Positions 1-11,079 of a stretch of 64,000 nucleotides of DNA are shown here, in pieces. Position 1 is the first letter of the stretch. Every line of letters begins with the position of its first letter. The translations under genes were made by a program, and so were the position numbers. This DNA is from Tubulanus polymorphus (taxonomy: Eukaryota > Nemertea > Palaeonemertea > Tubulaniformes > Tubulanidae). Below the pieces are notes generated by a model, which saw only the letters and a program-made list of their open reading frames with translations, made no database searches and had not been told where the DNA came from. The stretch is taken from the NCBI RefSeq assembly GCF_964204645.1, contig NC_134028.1:14003263-14067262 (forward strand). The letters run 5' to 3'.

Positions 1-550
1 ACGACTGTTTAAAGCAGGAAACTTAAGGTCACCTACATCCAAAAGTCCATCTTTTCTCAATCTCAGATAGTGACACCAAGCATTACTCACTCCATATAGA
101 ACACTCCCATCGATCCAAGCACTTACAGAGTTTTTCTTTAAATGGAAAGTAAGTCAACATGGCATGTTTTACATGAAAAACATTATTTTACAAGTGGGCA
201 GATAAATGTGGAATTTGTCATCATGAGTCCATGATAGTAACCCTGAAGTTATCGCATCACATTTCCAGCCATTTACATAATGATTGGGCACGTGACCTTG
301 GAGATTATAAGCTATATACTACGTTTTTTAGATTGTGTAGCTTAGATGTTTCATATGAAGAATTTAGCAACATATCTCGGTTCTGACCACTTAACCTTCC
401 ATGGATCGAGTCTCTGAAAAACTCCCACTCTCGACTCATATAGGTTTTATACAGTGACTAATATTTGGATTCAAAAACAAAAATCCACCCTTGTCTTCTT
501 AGTGAAATCTGGAAATACGAGGTTATTTCCACTTTGATTTAAAAAATGTT
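1..550. other. Host flank, no gene recognised
   Basis: This is mixed-composition sequence with no long open frame and no recognised repeat. It is the left flank of element A and ends in TATAAA (551-556), the left copy of the target duplication. Confidence 0.5.
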
Positions 551-556
551 TATAAA

Positions 557-1494
557 AGTAATAGGGTAGGTGGCTTTTCATACCAGAGGTCGAAAGGTCG
601 AGCTCATAAAAAATAAAAAATAAATTCTCACACGCTCGAATTTATTTCTTATTTTTCACTCACTCAACCTTTCAACCTCTGATATGATACAACACTTACC
701 CCAATTACTCTGATAATATTCATATATATTGAACATTATATAAATGAATATTATATTAATGAAATCAATTTTATTAAAAAATATGTATAATAAATGGAGA
801 GTAAACAAACACACAGTGAATTCCTAGCTAGAATCAAAGATACTACAGTTGTTAAATCTGTAGATTATTAATTCAAAAAGTTAACAGAATTAACATAACA
901 TGAGAAATATTTAATTACAAATATTGAGACTATAACTAATAGATATGGTAATGAATTAGTTATTCACTTAGAATATGAAGGATTAAAAGAAAATAAATAT
1001 AAATTCAGAACATATTTACGAGATAGATTTCATAGATTATCTAGTGAAGATATTGAATAATTATATTCAGGTGATTTCTATTTCAAATATAAAGGTAAGA
1101 ATGAAAAAGGATGCCATGATATAGATTTCGAATGAAGTAGAATCAATTTCAATGAAATAAACGTTTAATAATTGGAAGCAAAAAAAGTACTACTGTCCAA
1201 CATGTTGAATCAATATAGATAAATCTCAAAAGCAAGACATAATGATACTAAATCTCAATTAGAAAATAAATTGAAATTAGAATATAATAATGATATATTA
1301 GAAACTAAATTAGAAGAATTAAAGAATGAAAAAGAAATACATAAATGTGTTACATGAAATCAATCATTTAGTAACAAAAGATATTATGAACAACATTTAA
1401 AATCTAAAAGTCACATTAGAAATATCAATAATGATATTTTAGGTGAAGATTTGATTTTGATAAAGATATTAATAAGAAACAAAACATAATTAAA
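557..1494 (+). repeat. Left terminal inverted repeat of element A
   Basis: It pairs with 3541-4615. The outer part (557-709) is itself an imperfect palindrome running from AGTAATAGGG to CCAATTACT, with a central hairpin around a CTCACACGCTCG core. The inner part contains the small-ORF relic and the first part of the polymerase relic, so coding sequence lies inside the repeat. Confidence 0.8.
794..1135 (+). pseudogene. Relic of the ~117-aa Polinton small ORF
   Basis: It aligns along its length with the intact 117-aa protein at 30941-31294 (start MESKQTHSE; end KNEKGxHDIDFE). Three in-frame stops are present: after SVDY, before HEKYLI and inside SSEDIE. The start codon is kept. The family is not recognised with certainty. 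The compact beta-rich look (KYLITNI, LVIHLEYEGLK, YKFRTYL) would suit a small nucleic-acid-binding fold, which is inference. In this element it sits between the TIR end and the polymerase. In C and E it lies downstream of the polymerase. Confidence 0.75.
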
Positions 1495-3530
1495 AGAATG
1501 AAAAATAAATTAAACAATAAAAGACCATACATGGAGGATGTAAGAAATTATATCAATTCATTAGATGATAAAAAGATATTGAAATAACCGAAGCAATTAA
1601 AAGTGATATTGGACCAGCTGCTATTGAATTCAAATTTTATAAAGGCAACATTGGAAGAAAATAAAAAAACATTTAGAAAGTATGAAAAATATTATAAAAA
1701 TAATTACAAAAGTTGAATATCCTGAAATTGGTATATCTGCTAAAGTTAAATTAATAAAATCTGAAGATAAACCGATAAACAATATAAATTCTCATTCGCA
1801 ACATATTATTTCAAAACAACATATAGATGATAGATTAAATAAACGTAATAATGAAATAAAAAGTAAAATAGAAGAGACATTTTTTGAAGGATCTGGTTTA
1901 ATATTTGATGAAATAATATTTATGACGTTACATGTGTACAATAAAAAATGTAATAAATCAACTAAATCAAAACCAATTGATGAATATAATTGATCATATT
2001 ATAGAGATGATAATATAGATGCATCAAGCTATATTAAACTACCATTTAAAACTAATGCTGTAATAAATGTACAAAATGTAGATGATAAATGTTTTTTATG
2101 GTCAATAATTAGTTGCTCACATCCAACAGAAGATATTACACATAGTTTAAGATTAACAAATCAAAAATACTATTTGAAAATAATTATAAGATAGACAGTT
2201 ATCCTGTTAGAATTAAAAATATTCCAAAAATAGAAAGAGATAATAATGTAAAGATAAATGTATTAGATTAAATCAAATTACCAAAAACAAAAGGTAATAC
2301 TATTAAAAATTATACATTAGAACCTTTGTATTTATCAAAAGATTATGATGCAAATGGTGTTATAGATATATTATATTATGAGAATCATTATATGTGGATA
2401 AAACAAATTGATTTATTTTTTAAATCAGAAAAATGATTATACTCGTTAAATATATCTATGTAGAAAATGTATAACTAAATTCAGTAATGAGAGTGCATTA
2501 TTAAATCATAAACAATTATGTGATAATTATGATTAATGTAAATTAATTTTACCAAATGAAAAAGATAAAATATAAGAATTCAAAAAATATGATTGCAAGA
2601 ATAAAGTACCATTCGTAATATATGGAGATTTTGAATCATTGAATAAAGAATTAACTGATCAAGATAGAAAAGAAATATATTATAAAAGAAAGAAATTAAA
2701 TTCTAATGAAAATGATTTTGCAGAAGAACCCCCAAAACAAATACCATTACAAAGATTCATCGATCAGCTGCAGCCTTTGGATTATATGTAAAATCAGACT
2801 ATCCCGAACAAATTAAAAGTGAATATTGCTATTATAGAAATGAAAATGTTATCAATCATTTTTGTGACTAATTAATTGATTATTAAATGAATATTCCAGG
2901 TTTAACTTGGGATTGTGGTTTAAAATTTACAGATATAAAAATAGATTTACTAACAAATATAGATCAATTATCATTATTCATTAGAAAATTCTATAAGAGG
3001 AGGTGTTTCAGGTGTATTAGATGATAGATATTCCAATGTAAATGATGACCCTGGATATTAATTATTATACATAGATGCTAATAATCTATATGGTTGGGCA
3101 ATGGTGGAACCACAGCCTTATGGAGTATTTAAAATAACTGAAATTTTACAGCACAAAAATGTTGATAAATTTGATTGGATGAAAAGATTTCTAGATATTG
3201 CAGATGATTCAGATATTGGTTACTTCTTCGTTGTAGATTTAGAATATCCTGAACATAAAAAATGTAAATATAGAAATCTAGTAATGTCCCGAACAAAACC
3301 GTAACACATGAAGAATTATCAAATTATCAAAAAAAGAATTAAACCCGATGATCATATTCATACAGAAAAGTTAATGGTGACTCAGGTACATAAATATAAT
3401 TATGTAGTACATTATAGAATTTTAAAATTGTATTTGAATCAAGGAATGATTCTAGAAAAGTAGATAAATATATTTCATTAAGTCAATCTAAATGGTTAGA
3501 AAAATACATATATCAAAATACCAAACAGAG
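1172..3530 (+). pseudogene. pPolB: Relic of protein-primed DNA polymerase B
   Basis: It is the same gene as 49754-53795. The start codon is TTG instead of ATG. The N-terminal zinc finger has a stop in place of a residue, and many frameshifts and stops follow. Still readable are the block 1682-1993, the exonuclease motif YGDFESLN near 2620 and polymerase motif A (DANNLYGWAM) near 3075. About 0.8 kb is deleted near 2885: the frame jumps from the region before the HNH-like finger straight to PGLTWDCGL. The gene stops near 3530, before motifs B and C, at the junction with the inverted half. It is non-functional. Confidence 0.85.
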
Positions 3531-3540
3531 TTTTATACTT

Positions 3541-3870
3541 TTAATCATGCTTTGTTTCTTATTAATATCTTAATCAAAATTATCTTCACCTAAAATATCA
3601 TTATTAATATTTCTAATATAACTTCCAGATTTTAAATTAAATGTAGTTTATAATATCTTTTGTTACTGAATGATTAATTACATGTATCACATTTATATAT
3701 TTCATTTTCATTCTTTAATTCACTCAATTTAGTTTCTAATATATCATCTTTATATTCTAATTTCAATTCATTCTCTCAGTGAGATTTTTAGTTTTATTGT
3801 GTCTTGCTTTTTGAGATTTATCTATATTGATTTTACATGTTGGTCAGTAGTACTTCTTGTTTGATTCCAT
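3541..3870 (-). pseudogene. pPolB: Inverted copy of the polymerase B 5' end
   Basis: On the minus strand it reads from the start codon at 3870 through the two N-terminal zinc-finger segments to the ILGED region. It is the right-TIR counterpart of about 1172-1494. Frameshifts and stops are present. Its presence shows that the TIR of this element runs into the polymerase coding region. Confidence 0.75.
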
Positions 3871-3906
3871 TTATTACATAATTTTTTTATTAAAATTTAT
3901 TTCATA

Positions 3907-4248
3907 TTATTCGAAATCTATATCATGGTGTCCTTTTTCATTCTTACCTTTGTATGTGAAATAGAAATCACTTGAATAAAATTCTTCAATATCTTCACTA
4001 GATAATCTATTAAATCTATCTGGAAAATACGTTCTGAATTTATGTTTATTTCCTTTTAATCCTTTATATTCTAAGTGAATAACTAATTTATTACCGTATT
4101 TATTAGTAATTGTTTCAATATTTGTAATTCAATATTTCTTATGTAATGTTAATTCATTAAACTTTTTGAATTTATAATCTACAGATTTGACATTTGTAGC
4201 ATCTTTGATTCTAGCTAGGAATTCACTGTGTATTTGTTTACTCTCCGT
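3907..4248 (-). pseudogene. Inverted copy of the small ORF, start lost
   Basis: This is the right-TIR counterpart of 794-1135. The initiator ATG is ACG here (4246-4248). The stops differ from the left copy, so the two halves have decayed independently since insertion. Confidence 0.7.
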
Positions 4249-4270
4249 TTATTATACATACTTTTATTCA

Positions 4271-4544
4271 AATTGATTTCATTAATATAATATTCATTTA
4301 TATAATGTTCATATATATGAATATCCTTAGAGTTATAGGGTAAGTTTTGTTTCATATCAGAGGTTGAAAGGTTGAGTGAGTGAGTGAAAAATGAAAAATA
4401 AATTTGAAATTGATTTCATTAATATTATATTCATTTATATAATGTTCATATATATGAATATCCTTAGAGTTATAGGGTAAGTGTTGTTTCATATCAGAGG
4501 TTGAAAGGTTGAGTGAGTGAGTGAAAAATAAATTCGAGCGTGTG
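4271..4544. repeat. 137-bp tandem duplication in the right TIR of A
   Basis: Sequence beginning AATTGATTTCATTAAT at 4271 recurs at 4408 with a 137-bp period. It includes the AGTTATAGGG start of the palindrome, so that terminal motif occurs at 4331 and 4469 as well as at the true end. The second copy is slightly shorter than the first. Confidence 0.8.
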
Positions 4545-4621
4545 AGAATTTATTTTTGTTTTTTATGAGCTCGACCTTTCGACCTCTGGTATGAAAGGAC
4601 ACTTACCCTATTACTTATAAA

Positions 4622-6030
4622 CAAGAAATTCAACCACCCTCGTCGTGTCTAGAAAGGAGGTTTGGATGAGAAACAAGGTGCCTAACAGTAGAGTTACTTT
4701 AGAAAAAAAGGAAGTCTTATACAAATTCTTATATAATCTTATTTCTGGCTCGAGAAATCAAACGTGCATGATCAGGTTGGGCGATTTAAATTGTTTAGAA
4801 ATTTGATTCAAATCAGCGTCATTACTCACCAAAGCTCTTGGGAGATTTTCTGACTGACCCGTTGATTTGACATATTCTGATCTGGCAAATGGTAGTGATT
4901 CATTACCATTGCAGCCCACATCAAATCTCATGTCACACATAGGAACTCGGATATTTTCTTGCTCCAAAGGGCACCCAATGTCGGTGGTGTCATAAATCTC
5001 AAGATTTACAAAATCACCTGCCAAGCAATCGAAATGGTTGAGCAAGTGCTTATAAGAGATTAACATATTTATTTATTAACATAGATATACAACATCATAA
5101 ATCGTTCGAAACGGTTTACGTACAGAAATATGCAAAAAGTGCCGTGTGATTCCCGACGGTTTTTCTTTCTCTAGACAGATTTTTTGCAAAGTATCTATTG
5201 CTTAGAAGTCGAGAGTTCGGTCTAACTTCTATCATCCTGTGGACAGAATCCTCATATTCCGCGTCAGTTAGTCTGGTCAATGGTGAGCCTATACAAATGG
5301 AATGCATTTTATTAATCAGTATCAAACCATTTTTATAATTTTTTGCCCTCATTTGGCTAGTAGGACACTTAATATCTTGTGGTGTACCATGATTTTTCTC
5401 ATTCAAGATAAATATTCATAACCCCTATTTTCATCATATTTCATTTTCTGAAATGCATTACTAATATGCGCTGAATCAAATTGAGGCAATTTGAAAGACA
5501 TGGTTTCCATGAGAATGGTCCTTTGACAGTGCAACTGAACGTATATTCACACAAAACTAAAAGCATTATCCATTCTCATAATCCTAGCGAGTTGAATTTT
5601 TAAAAAGGGCCACGTTACATGAGCTTTTCGCGAAAATCTGAAGGCAAAAATATCAGTCAAATGCCAATCAGAGAAACAAAGACTCCTCTATGATTGGCTT
5701 ATCACAAATCAGGTGTTCACGTGAACCCGAGGTGTCATCTACTGTTTTGCTACTGGGTTTTATCTTAAGATTTGAATGGTATTTCAAGATCGATATCGCT
5801 AAAATCTTCAGTTGATTTGGTTTTTAGGAGGAATTTTGGCCCAAGTCCGATATCGAAATTACAGTGCAACGCGTAGAGTACTTTTGCAGTAAATCGTGGA
5901 ATTTATGCGCACGCTGAAATATAAAAGCGTAGTAATATGGAACTAAAAGAAGTTCCAAGAAAAAAGATCCTTGATTGGGGATCCATATTCTGCAGCTGAT
6001 GACACGCGACACCTTGCATACTAGGGTGAT
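4622..6030. other. Host sequence, no gene recognised
   Basis: Short open frames occur on the minus strand (4758-5066 and 5116-5406), but they show no recognised domain, repeat or initiation context. Nothing else was seen. Confidence 0.4.
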
Positions 6031-6265
6031 GACTCTACAGGACGGTTGACAGATGACACCCTACACACCCGTAAGGTGATGACTACACAGGACGGTTGAC
6101 AAGAAAATACCATACACAACAGTTTAATACGTGACAACTCCACAGGACGGTGGTCAGATTACACCCTACACACCCGTTCGGTGATGACTGCACAGGACGG
6201 TTGACAAGTAAACACCCTACACACCAGTTTGATACGTGATAACTGTACAGGACGGTTGACGATAG
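6030..6265. repeat. Minisatellite, alternating ~50 and ~55-bp units
   Basis: The core CAGGACGGTTGAC occurs with its GACGG at about 6041, 6091, 6146, 6196 and 6251. Spacings alternate 50, 55, 50, 55, giving a 105-bp higher-order unit. Flanking words (GATGACACCCTACACACC and GATACGTGATAACT) alternate with it. Open frames on the minus strand here are by-products of the repeat. Confidence 0.85.
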
Positions 6266-6518
6266 GCCCTCCACACGATTTAGGTTCCGTGTGAATGCGT
6301 ATACCAATCGTCTTGTCTTCTGTTTCTTGGATATCATTCACCTACAGGTTGGTTGATGTGGAGACATACACATCAGTGGAGACATATACACCAGTGTCAC
6401 ACGTCTATAATATTAAATGATATATTCATATTCCTTTACATAGAACCGGTCTGCCAACCGCCAAGGGTATAGTTCACTAATTCCTAAATTGATTCCTCAT
6501 TACCCTTAGCTCGGTTAA

Positions 6519-6577
6519 CCCCGATAGCTCAAGTGGTAGAGCAGTCGCCCATCCGTGGTTCGAGTTCCGGTGGCGTT
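6519..6577 (+). tRNA. tRNA-like relic or SINE head, not a full tRNA
   Basis: TAGCTCAAGTGGTAGAGC fits a D-arm and pol III A box, and GGTTCGAGTTCC fits a T-loop and B box. Too little sequence lies between them for a full anticodon arm, and no paired acceptor stem is visible. It is a tRNA pseudogene or the promoter part of a SINE; no anticodon can be assigned. Confidence 0.4.
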
Positions 6578-7112
6578 TGTTGACAGATCTTCTATGCCGC
6601 ATTCAAATCAATTAAACAAAAGGAAAGATTGATCAAGGGTATCTATCTAATTGTTCCCGTCCATGCTACGTACTTATGAAAGCATGATTGTGCTGTATAA
6701 ATTATATTGGCTCTGAGCGGGGAGTGTATTTTGACACATATAACCCATAGAATCATTTGCCAAAGCCGACATGCTGGCTATAGTGTCCCTTGGGGCTCGC
6801 TTGCTCATTGTAGAAGAGCACGCTTTTGCGATCGGTTTGACGATGACGTCGTCACCCGTATCCTTATTGACAATTTAGTTCAAGTATGGCCGCCAGGGTT
6901 GCCATCCATCTTGGATTTTTCTCAGCACGATGCCTACACCCATTCTTAACGCATTTTTTCATGTAGTGTGATCTTTTGGGCAGCTAAATTGGGCTTGTCT
7001 TTTTATGTAAGGATATATTAACAGAAAATGAACATTATCGCCATATAGCCTATACCATTTTAACTATTCTAAAGCTTGTTACGTCGTTAACATGCAAATC
7101 TTCCTGTTGATA
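6578..7112. other. Host sequence, no gene recognised
   Basis: No supported coding region or repeat was seen. The 80-codon open frame at 6707-6949 has no recognisable features. Confidence 0.4.
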
Positions 7113-7114
7113 TG

Positions 7115-7318
7115 CGTAATCACATCATCAATTTCAAATTTCATTTCTTTTTCACTTTTCAAACCAAACCAAAACTCGGACCTACAGTTATATGCATATT
7201 TATATAGTAAAAAATCTTACATCTTATAACTAATTCATAAATTACAGGACAATTATTTAAATCTATGAATTCATCATTTTGATCTCTTATTTTTAATTTG
7301 AAATTATTACATTACAGC
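7115..7318 (-). pseudogene. Short Polinton relic: penton 3' end and next gene's 5' end
   Basis: It matches the 30110-30260 part of element C, read on the minus strand. The match covers the end of the penton gene (codons for the ELVIRC-type C-terminus), the short intergenic gap and the start of the following MNITVGPS-type gene. A nearby stretch at about 7335-7365 resembles the penton N-terminal VDSR region and may belong to the same relic. It shows that a further Polinton copy once existed here. Confidence 0.65.
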
Positions 7319-7690
7319 ACTTTTTATCAAAACTCAACAGGACTCCCTGAATCAACAACTATTCGACCACGGGTCAGGATTCATTCTCAATGTTTTTAGA
7401 TAATTAACTACTAGTAAAATACCTTCACTCAGTAATTTAGATTGTGTGTAATTAATTATCTTTGTATTATAATTATCTTGTCACTCAGTAATTTGAAATT
7501 GTTTGTAATTAGCTTCGTCTTATTCTATATAAATACAAGTTGATTAGCCCATTAGGCCCTACTTTCTGTCTGGCACATTTTGAGAATTTACTATTGACTG
7601 ATTGCAAATTCAAACCCACATTGTACCTTAGATAAGTTGATGGCATTTTCTTTATTTTTCGAATCAACTCTAACTACAATTCATTTTTTG
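7319..7690. other. AT-rich spacer with a direct repeat
   Basis: TCACTCAGTAATTT followed by a TTGTnTGTAATTA word occurs twice (about 7427-7455 and 7481-7512). No gene was seen. Confidence 0.4.
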
Positions 7691-7699
7691 ATGCATTAA

Positions 7700-8336
7700 A
7701 TACTATGCATCCCAATCTGAAATTCACTTTTGAACTTGGCCCCAATATTTTTAGATACTATCATTCAAGCACCGACTGACACTGGCAGTACCAATTTCAT
7801 CTCACGCGTCTATAGAAAAGCTTCTAATACTGGATTACTTTTGAACTTTAATGCAATGTGTCCTTACAAATGGAAAACTGGTCTTATCAACACGATGCTT
7901 TTTCGTGCATACAATATATGCAGCAATTGGAACATTCTTTCGGAAGAATTTGATTTTTTCGTGCATACAATATTTGCAGCAATTGGAACATTCTTTCGGA
8001 AGAATTTGATTTTCTAAAGAAATTATTCAAACTTAATGGTTATCCTAGCCATGTTTTTGATCACTGTGTTAAAAAATTTGTCGACTCTAAATTCGTTACC
8101 CAGCCTAAAACCGTCGATGAGCATAAAGTTTCTCTTTTCATTACCATACCGTATGTGGGTTTCCCGTCTATTCAATATGCTCAGAAATTAAAGAAACTGT
8201 TAAAACAGTTTCTTTAACAAGATATTTACAATTACTCTGGTGTGGATTTTCTATCGATCAGAGCAGGCTCGTTCAACTGTTGCGATGGATAGAAATAAGG
8301 TTCTTTTCGATTATTTAACCGTCCAGAGCAGGATCT
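7700..8336 (+). pseudogene. Penelope-like reverse transcriptase C-terminal relic
   Basis: Across frames the sequence reads VYRKASNTGLLLNFN, then a long helix with RAYNIC, then a leucine-rich segment ending NGYPSHVFD, then a strand like FITIPYVG followed by QKLKKLLKQF. This order is typical of the thumb/connection region of Penelope-like element reverse transcriptases, and of related LINE-like RTs. Frameshifts and stops are present, one caused by the 56-bp duplication at 7904-8015. No palm domain or GIY-YIG endonuclease is readable here. It is a dead 3' fragment. Confidence 0.65.
7904..8015. repeat. 56-bp tandem duplication inside the RT relic
   Basis: CGTGCATACAATAT through GAAGAATTTGATTTT is repeated at 7904 and 7960 with one change. 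The 56-bp period is not a multiple of three, so the duplication itself shifts the frame of the RT relic. Confidence 0.85.
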
Positions 8337-8339
8337 AAT

Positions 8340-9031
8340 GCAGGGCTTTCTTTTAACTTTATTCGGTTGGTTTTCGTTCCACAAACATATTCCAATTATT
8401 TCAAAATTATCTTTGTGTTCGTATTAACTGGCAAACTCATTTCTTTCCATTTGAATAATTTTTATGTTTTGGAAATCATATCCGGGTTTCCCAGGATTAC
8501 GTCATTTACATGTACGTGGCACCATCTAGTGACATTTCGGCGTATAACTTTGTAGCGCGGATTTGTCTTTATCCCAGTTTTTAGATTCAGCGCAGATGAA
8601 TCTATTAGTGTTAAACGGAGTGCTGAATTCGTGTTGACCGCTATCTCCTCCCATTGTGAAATCATTCACGGGCTAAGGTCTGCATTTAGTTGCATCTTCT
8701 ATTGATGAAGCATATTGGGTAAATTGGCAATTTCATGCCGTTTTTGGGTATGTAGAGTGTCGCCATCTTGATCTACTAACGACAACAACACGAGCAGAAT
8801 TGCAAAACATTTGCTGTCGAATTGACAAGTAAGCTTTTTATATATTACTGATACAACATATAAAATTCTCCAATGAGAAAACTACAAAAGATGAAATAAA
8901 ATTGACGATGATTTTCCATTTGCTGTGCAGAAAATTGCATGTCGCGATGCGCGGCGTCGTTTGCAGTATTTACGGAGGAGCTGTGGTGATGGCGCCTTCG
9001 CTTTTGTCCGGTGAATGGACACCACGAACAT
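8340..9031. other. Host sequence, no gene recognised
   Basis: No coding region was recognised. One CTCF-like word lies at about 8516-8536; on the minus strand it reads TCACTAGATGGTGCCAC. Confidence 0.4.
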
Positions 9032-9086
9032 ATTGTTCATGTCGTGCTGGTGCACTGTATACTGTGCACCAGCTCGGCATGAACAA
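9032..9086. repeat. Near-perfect 55-bp palindrome
   Basis: ATTGTTCATG at the left pairs with CATGAACAAT at the right. The arms continue through GGTGCAC/GTGCACC to the centre with about three mismatches. No function is assigned. Confidence 0.85.
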
Positions 9087-9244
9087 TGTGAACAAGTGGA
9101 AAAATAGATAGACAATTCATCACAGCCGAACTTGATAAACCCTACTACAGAGAATGAATCTGTTTAGTTGTAAAATGTTATAAACTTTGTCAGTTCATTT
9201 CTAAACTGCCGGGTCTGATATAGTAAAATATCATTGATCATGGT

Positions 9245-9855
9245 TAATGAATGAACATTATTTTTCAAATAACTAGGAGTGACTGTCTCGTTTATAAGGC
9301 TAGGAAACACACGCAACTAGTGGAATAGGTTTGATATTTACACACAGGTATAAACTGTTTATCAGTATATAATTGGTAATCCATAAATACCGAAATCAAC
9401 ATCGGCCCGAAGCCCACACCATTCATGATTATTGATTGAATCTACACTACAATATATGCATTTATTCAAATATTTCAATAAAAAGATTGATTCCTAAAAT
9501 CTATTCCAAATCCTGATACGTTCTTATTTGTAATCGTTCTTATCGACTCTAAGATTCTAACCATGAGTTCTTAATAGAACAGATCTATTTTTTAAACGTG
9601 GTGATAATTCAGTATCATAGAGTTTGAATGTCAAAATAAATGCCTGATCGAATCATTCCATATTTATTGATTGTATTGATCTATATTTCGATTTCAAAAC
9701 TGAATCACATTGGACGTTTACACAGTTGCATAATATGATCGGATCTGTCAATGCATTTCATTCTAAGTATCGGTATTTCTAATTTTCTTTTTCAAATCCC
9801 ATCATCCTGAATGACTTAACAGAAAACCCGGTATCGCTGCTTTGCAGCTTTATTT
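9245..9855. repeat. Host repeat R2, copy 1
   Basis: It is diverged but collinear with 36190-36810 and 42545-43165. Shared words include CACACGCAACTAGTGGAATA, CTACACTACAATATATG and a 3' end at CGCTGCTTTGCAGC. No open frame is shared between copies, so it is a non-coding interspersed repeat of unknown class. Confidence 0.7.
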
Positions 9856-9859
9856 CAAA

Positions 9860-10682
9860 TGTATGATATTATATGATATCGTTTTTAATGTTCAGTTTAA
9901 AAGTTTACACGTTTCGCATTGGTACCGATACGCACGTTCATGCGAGTGGAATGTGCACGTTACAGGCACAAATAAAAAGTTTATCACGTTCATATGTATG
10001 CACACGATACAAGTACAAATCTAAACTTTGTTCGTTCAAAACCCCACGTTAAAATCTTTTGTATTTAGTTGGAAATTTCAAAGTTCGCTCGCTACATACG
10101 ATAAAAATCAGACAAGACATTTTTAAGTTCCAAATTTGAATATGAAAGAGTATTACTAACGACGGTTTTAGGCAATAACCTGCGTCATATCTAAAAACAG
10201 TTAACCGATAATTAGACAGTACTTGTGTAGCGTGTACAGGTAAAAGTTTTGATGTATTTAAGTTCAGGCCAATTGAAGTTATTTGATACCAAACACGACA
10301 GTGTTGCTTGATAATCAGATTAATACAGGTCTATGGTCAGTACTGGCCAATAATTGCTTCAGTTGAATAGTTGTTAAACAAAGCCCACTCCATATCTAGG
10401 TATTTGGCACTAAACACGATTGTGTTACTTTTAAATTAGACAGAGGGATTTTATTTACGTTAGGATATAAGATGTTTTATGAGAGCCAGCGTAGTTTATC
10501 TATCACGTGATCAAACACGTGTCTTATCACTTGTTGAACTCCACCCAATGTTGAACTCCACCCAATGAGTAACCTCGTGGCGATTCAATCCGTCTGAGTT
10601 TCCGAGACGCATATGTGTTATTAAAAAATTTCTATTTGGTTAAAAAGTTCTATCGTCCGACGAGGATTTCAGGATCAATTAG
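9860..10682. other. Host sequence, no gene recognised
   Basis: No supported gene. GTTGAACTCCACCCAAT occurs twice in tandem near 10534-10568. The stretch ends at the target duplication GAGGTT of element B. Confidence 0.4.
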
Positions 10683-10688
10683 GAGGTT

Positions 10689-11079
10689 AGTAATAGGGAT
10701 AATGGGCTTTCAGGCCAAAGGTCGAACGTTCGAGCTCGTAAAAAATGAAAAACATAAAAATAATTACAATTTCTACTTGAATTACTCGCAAAACTCATAA
10801 AAATGAAAAATAAATTCTCACACACTCGAATTTATTTTTCATTTTCTACTCGCAGAAGAAAGTGTGAGTAAAGTGTGAGTGAAATAATTCATAAATTATT
10901 GAATATTTATATGTGTTGGGTTCATTTTAATAAAAGTTTTGTTATTAAAATGAAGACAGAAGAAGAACCCAACTTTAAAATCGAAATCAATGAAACTAAT
11001 AAATCATTTTCACAGTTTTACATTAAAAATTATATTTCAGCAACAAATTTAGTGTCCGCAAGGTATTATAAAATCGATA
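10689..11079 (+). repeat. Left TIR of element B (391 bp)
   Basis: It pairs with 13465-13855 nearly perfectly and ends at ATCGATA. It holds an AT-rich hairpin around CTCACACACTCG (about 10798-10848), the start motif and the first 43 or so codons of the gene. Confidence 0.9.
10925..10952 (+). promoter_or_regulatory. Polinton-type start motif before the element B gene
   Basis: The pattern is TTTTAATAAAA, about 9 nt, then TATTAAAATG with the ATG at the end. The same pattern precedes the polymerase gene (49729-49756 and 35344-35371), the small ORF in E (53803-53827) and, with variation, the zinc-finger gene (60543-60569). It supports ATG 10950 over the upstream in-frame GTG at 10875. Confidence 0.6.

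Larger units (their letters stand above)
557..4615. mobile_element. Element A: collapsed, internally deleted Polinton
   Basis: The element starts AGTAATAGGG and ends with the complement CCCTATTACT. It is flanked by an exact 6-bp duplication TATAAA (551-556 and 4616-4621), the target-site length known for Polintons. Terminal repeats are about 0.95-1.07 kb. The left half holds a decayed small ORF followed by a decayed DNA polymerase B gene on the plus strand. The right half is an inverted copy of the small ORF and the polymerase 5' end. No capsid, integrase or ATPase genes remain, so it is non-autonomous. Its outer sequence (GGTAAGTG after the AGTAATA start) differs from that of elements B, C and E and matches element D, defining a second TIR subfamily. 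Confidence 0.9.
3541..4615 (-). repeat. Right terminal inverted repeat of element A
   Basis: It is the inverse of 557-1494, with an extra internal tandem duplication (4271-4544). The outer 4469-4615 is the palindromic end, from AGTTATAGGG to CCCTATTACT. Confidence 0.8.

Noticed and set aside
6083-6341. Cysteine- and valine-rich minus-strand open frames
   Set aside because: They are translations of the minisatellite at 6030-6265.
6519-6577. Functional tRNA gene
   Set aside because: The anticodon arm is too short and no acceptor stem pairs.
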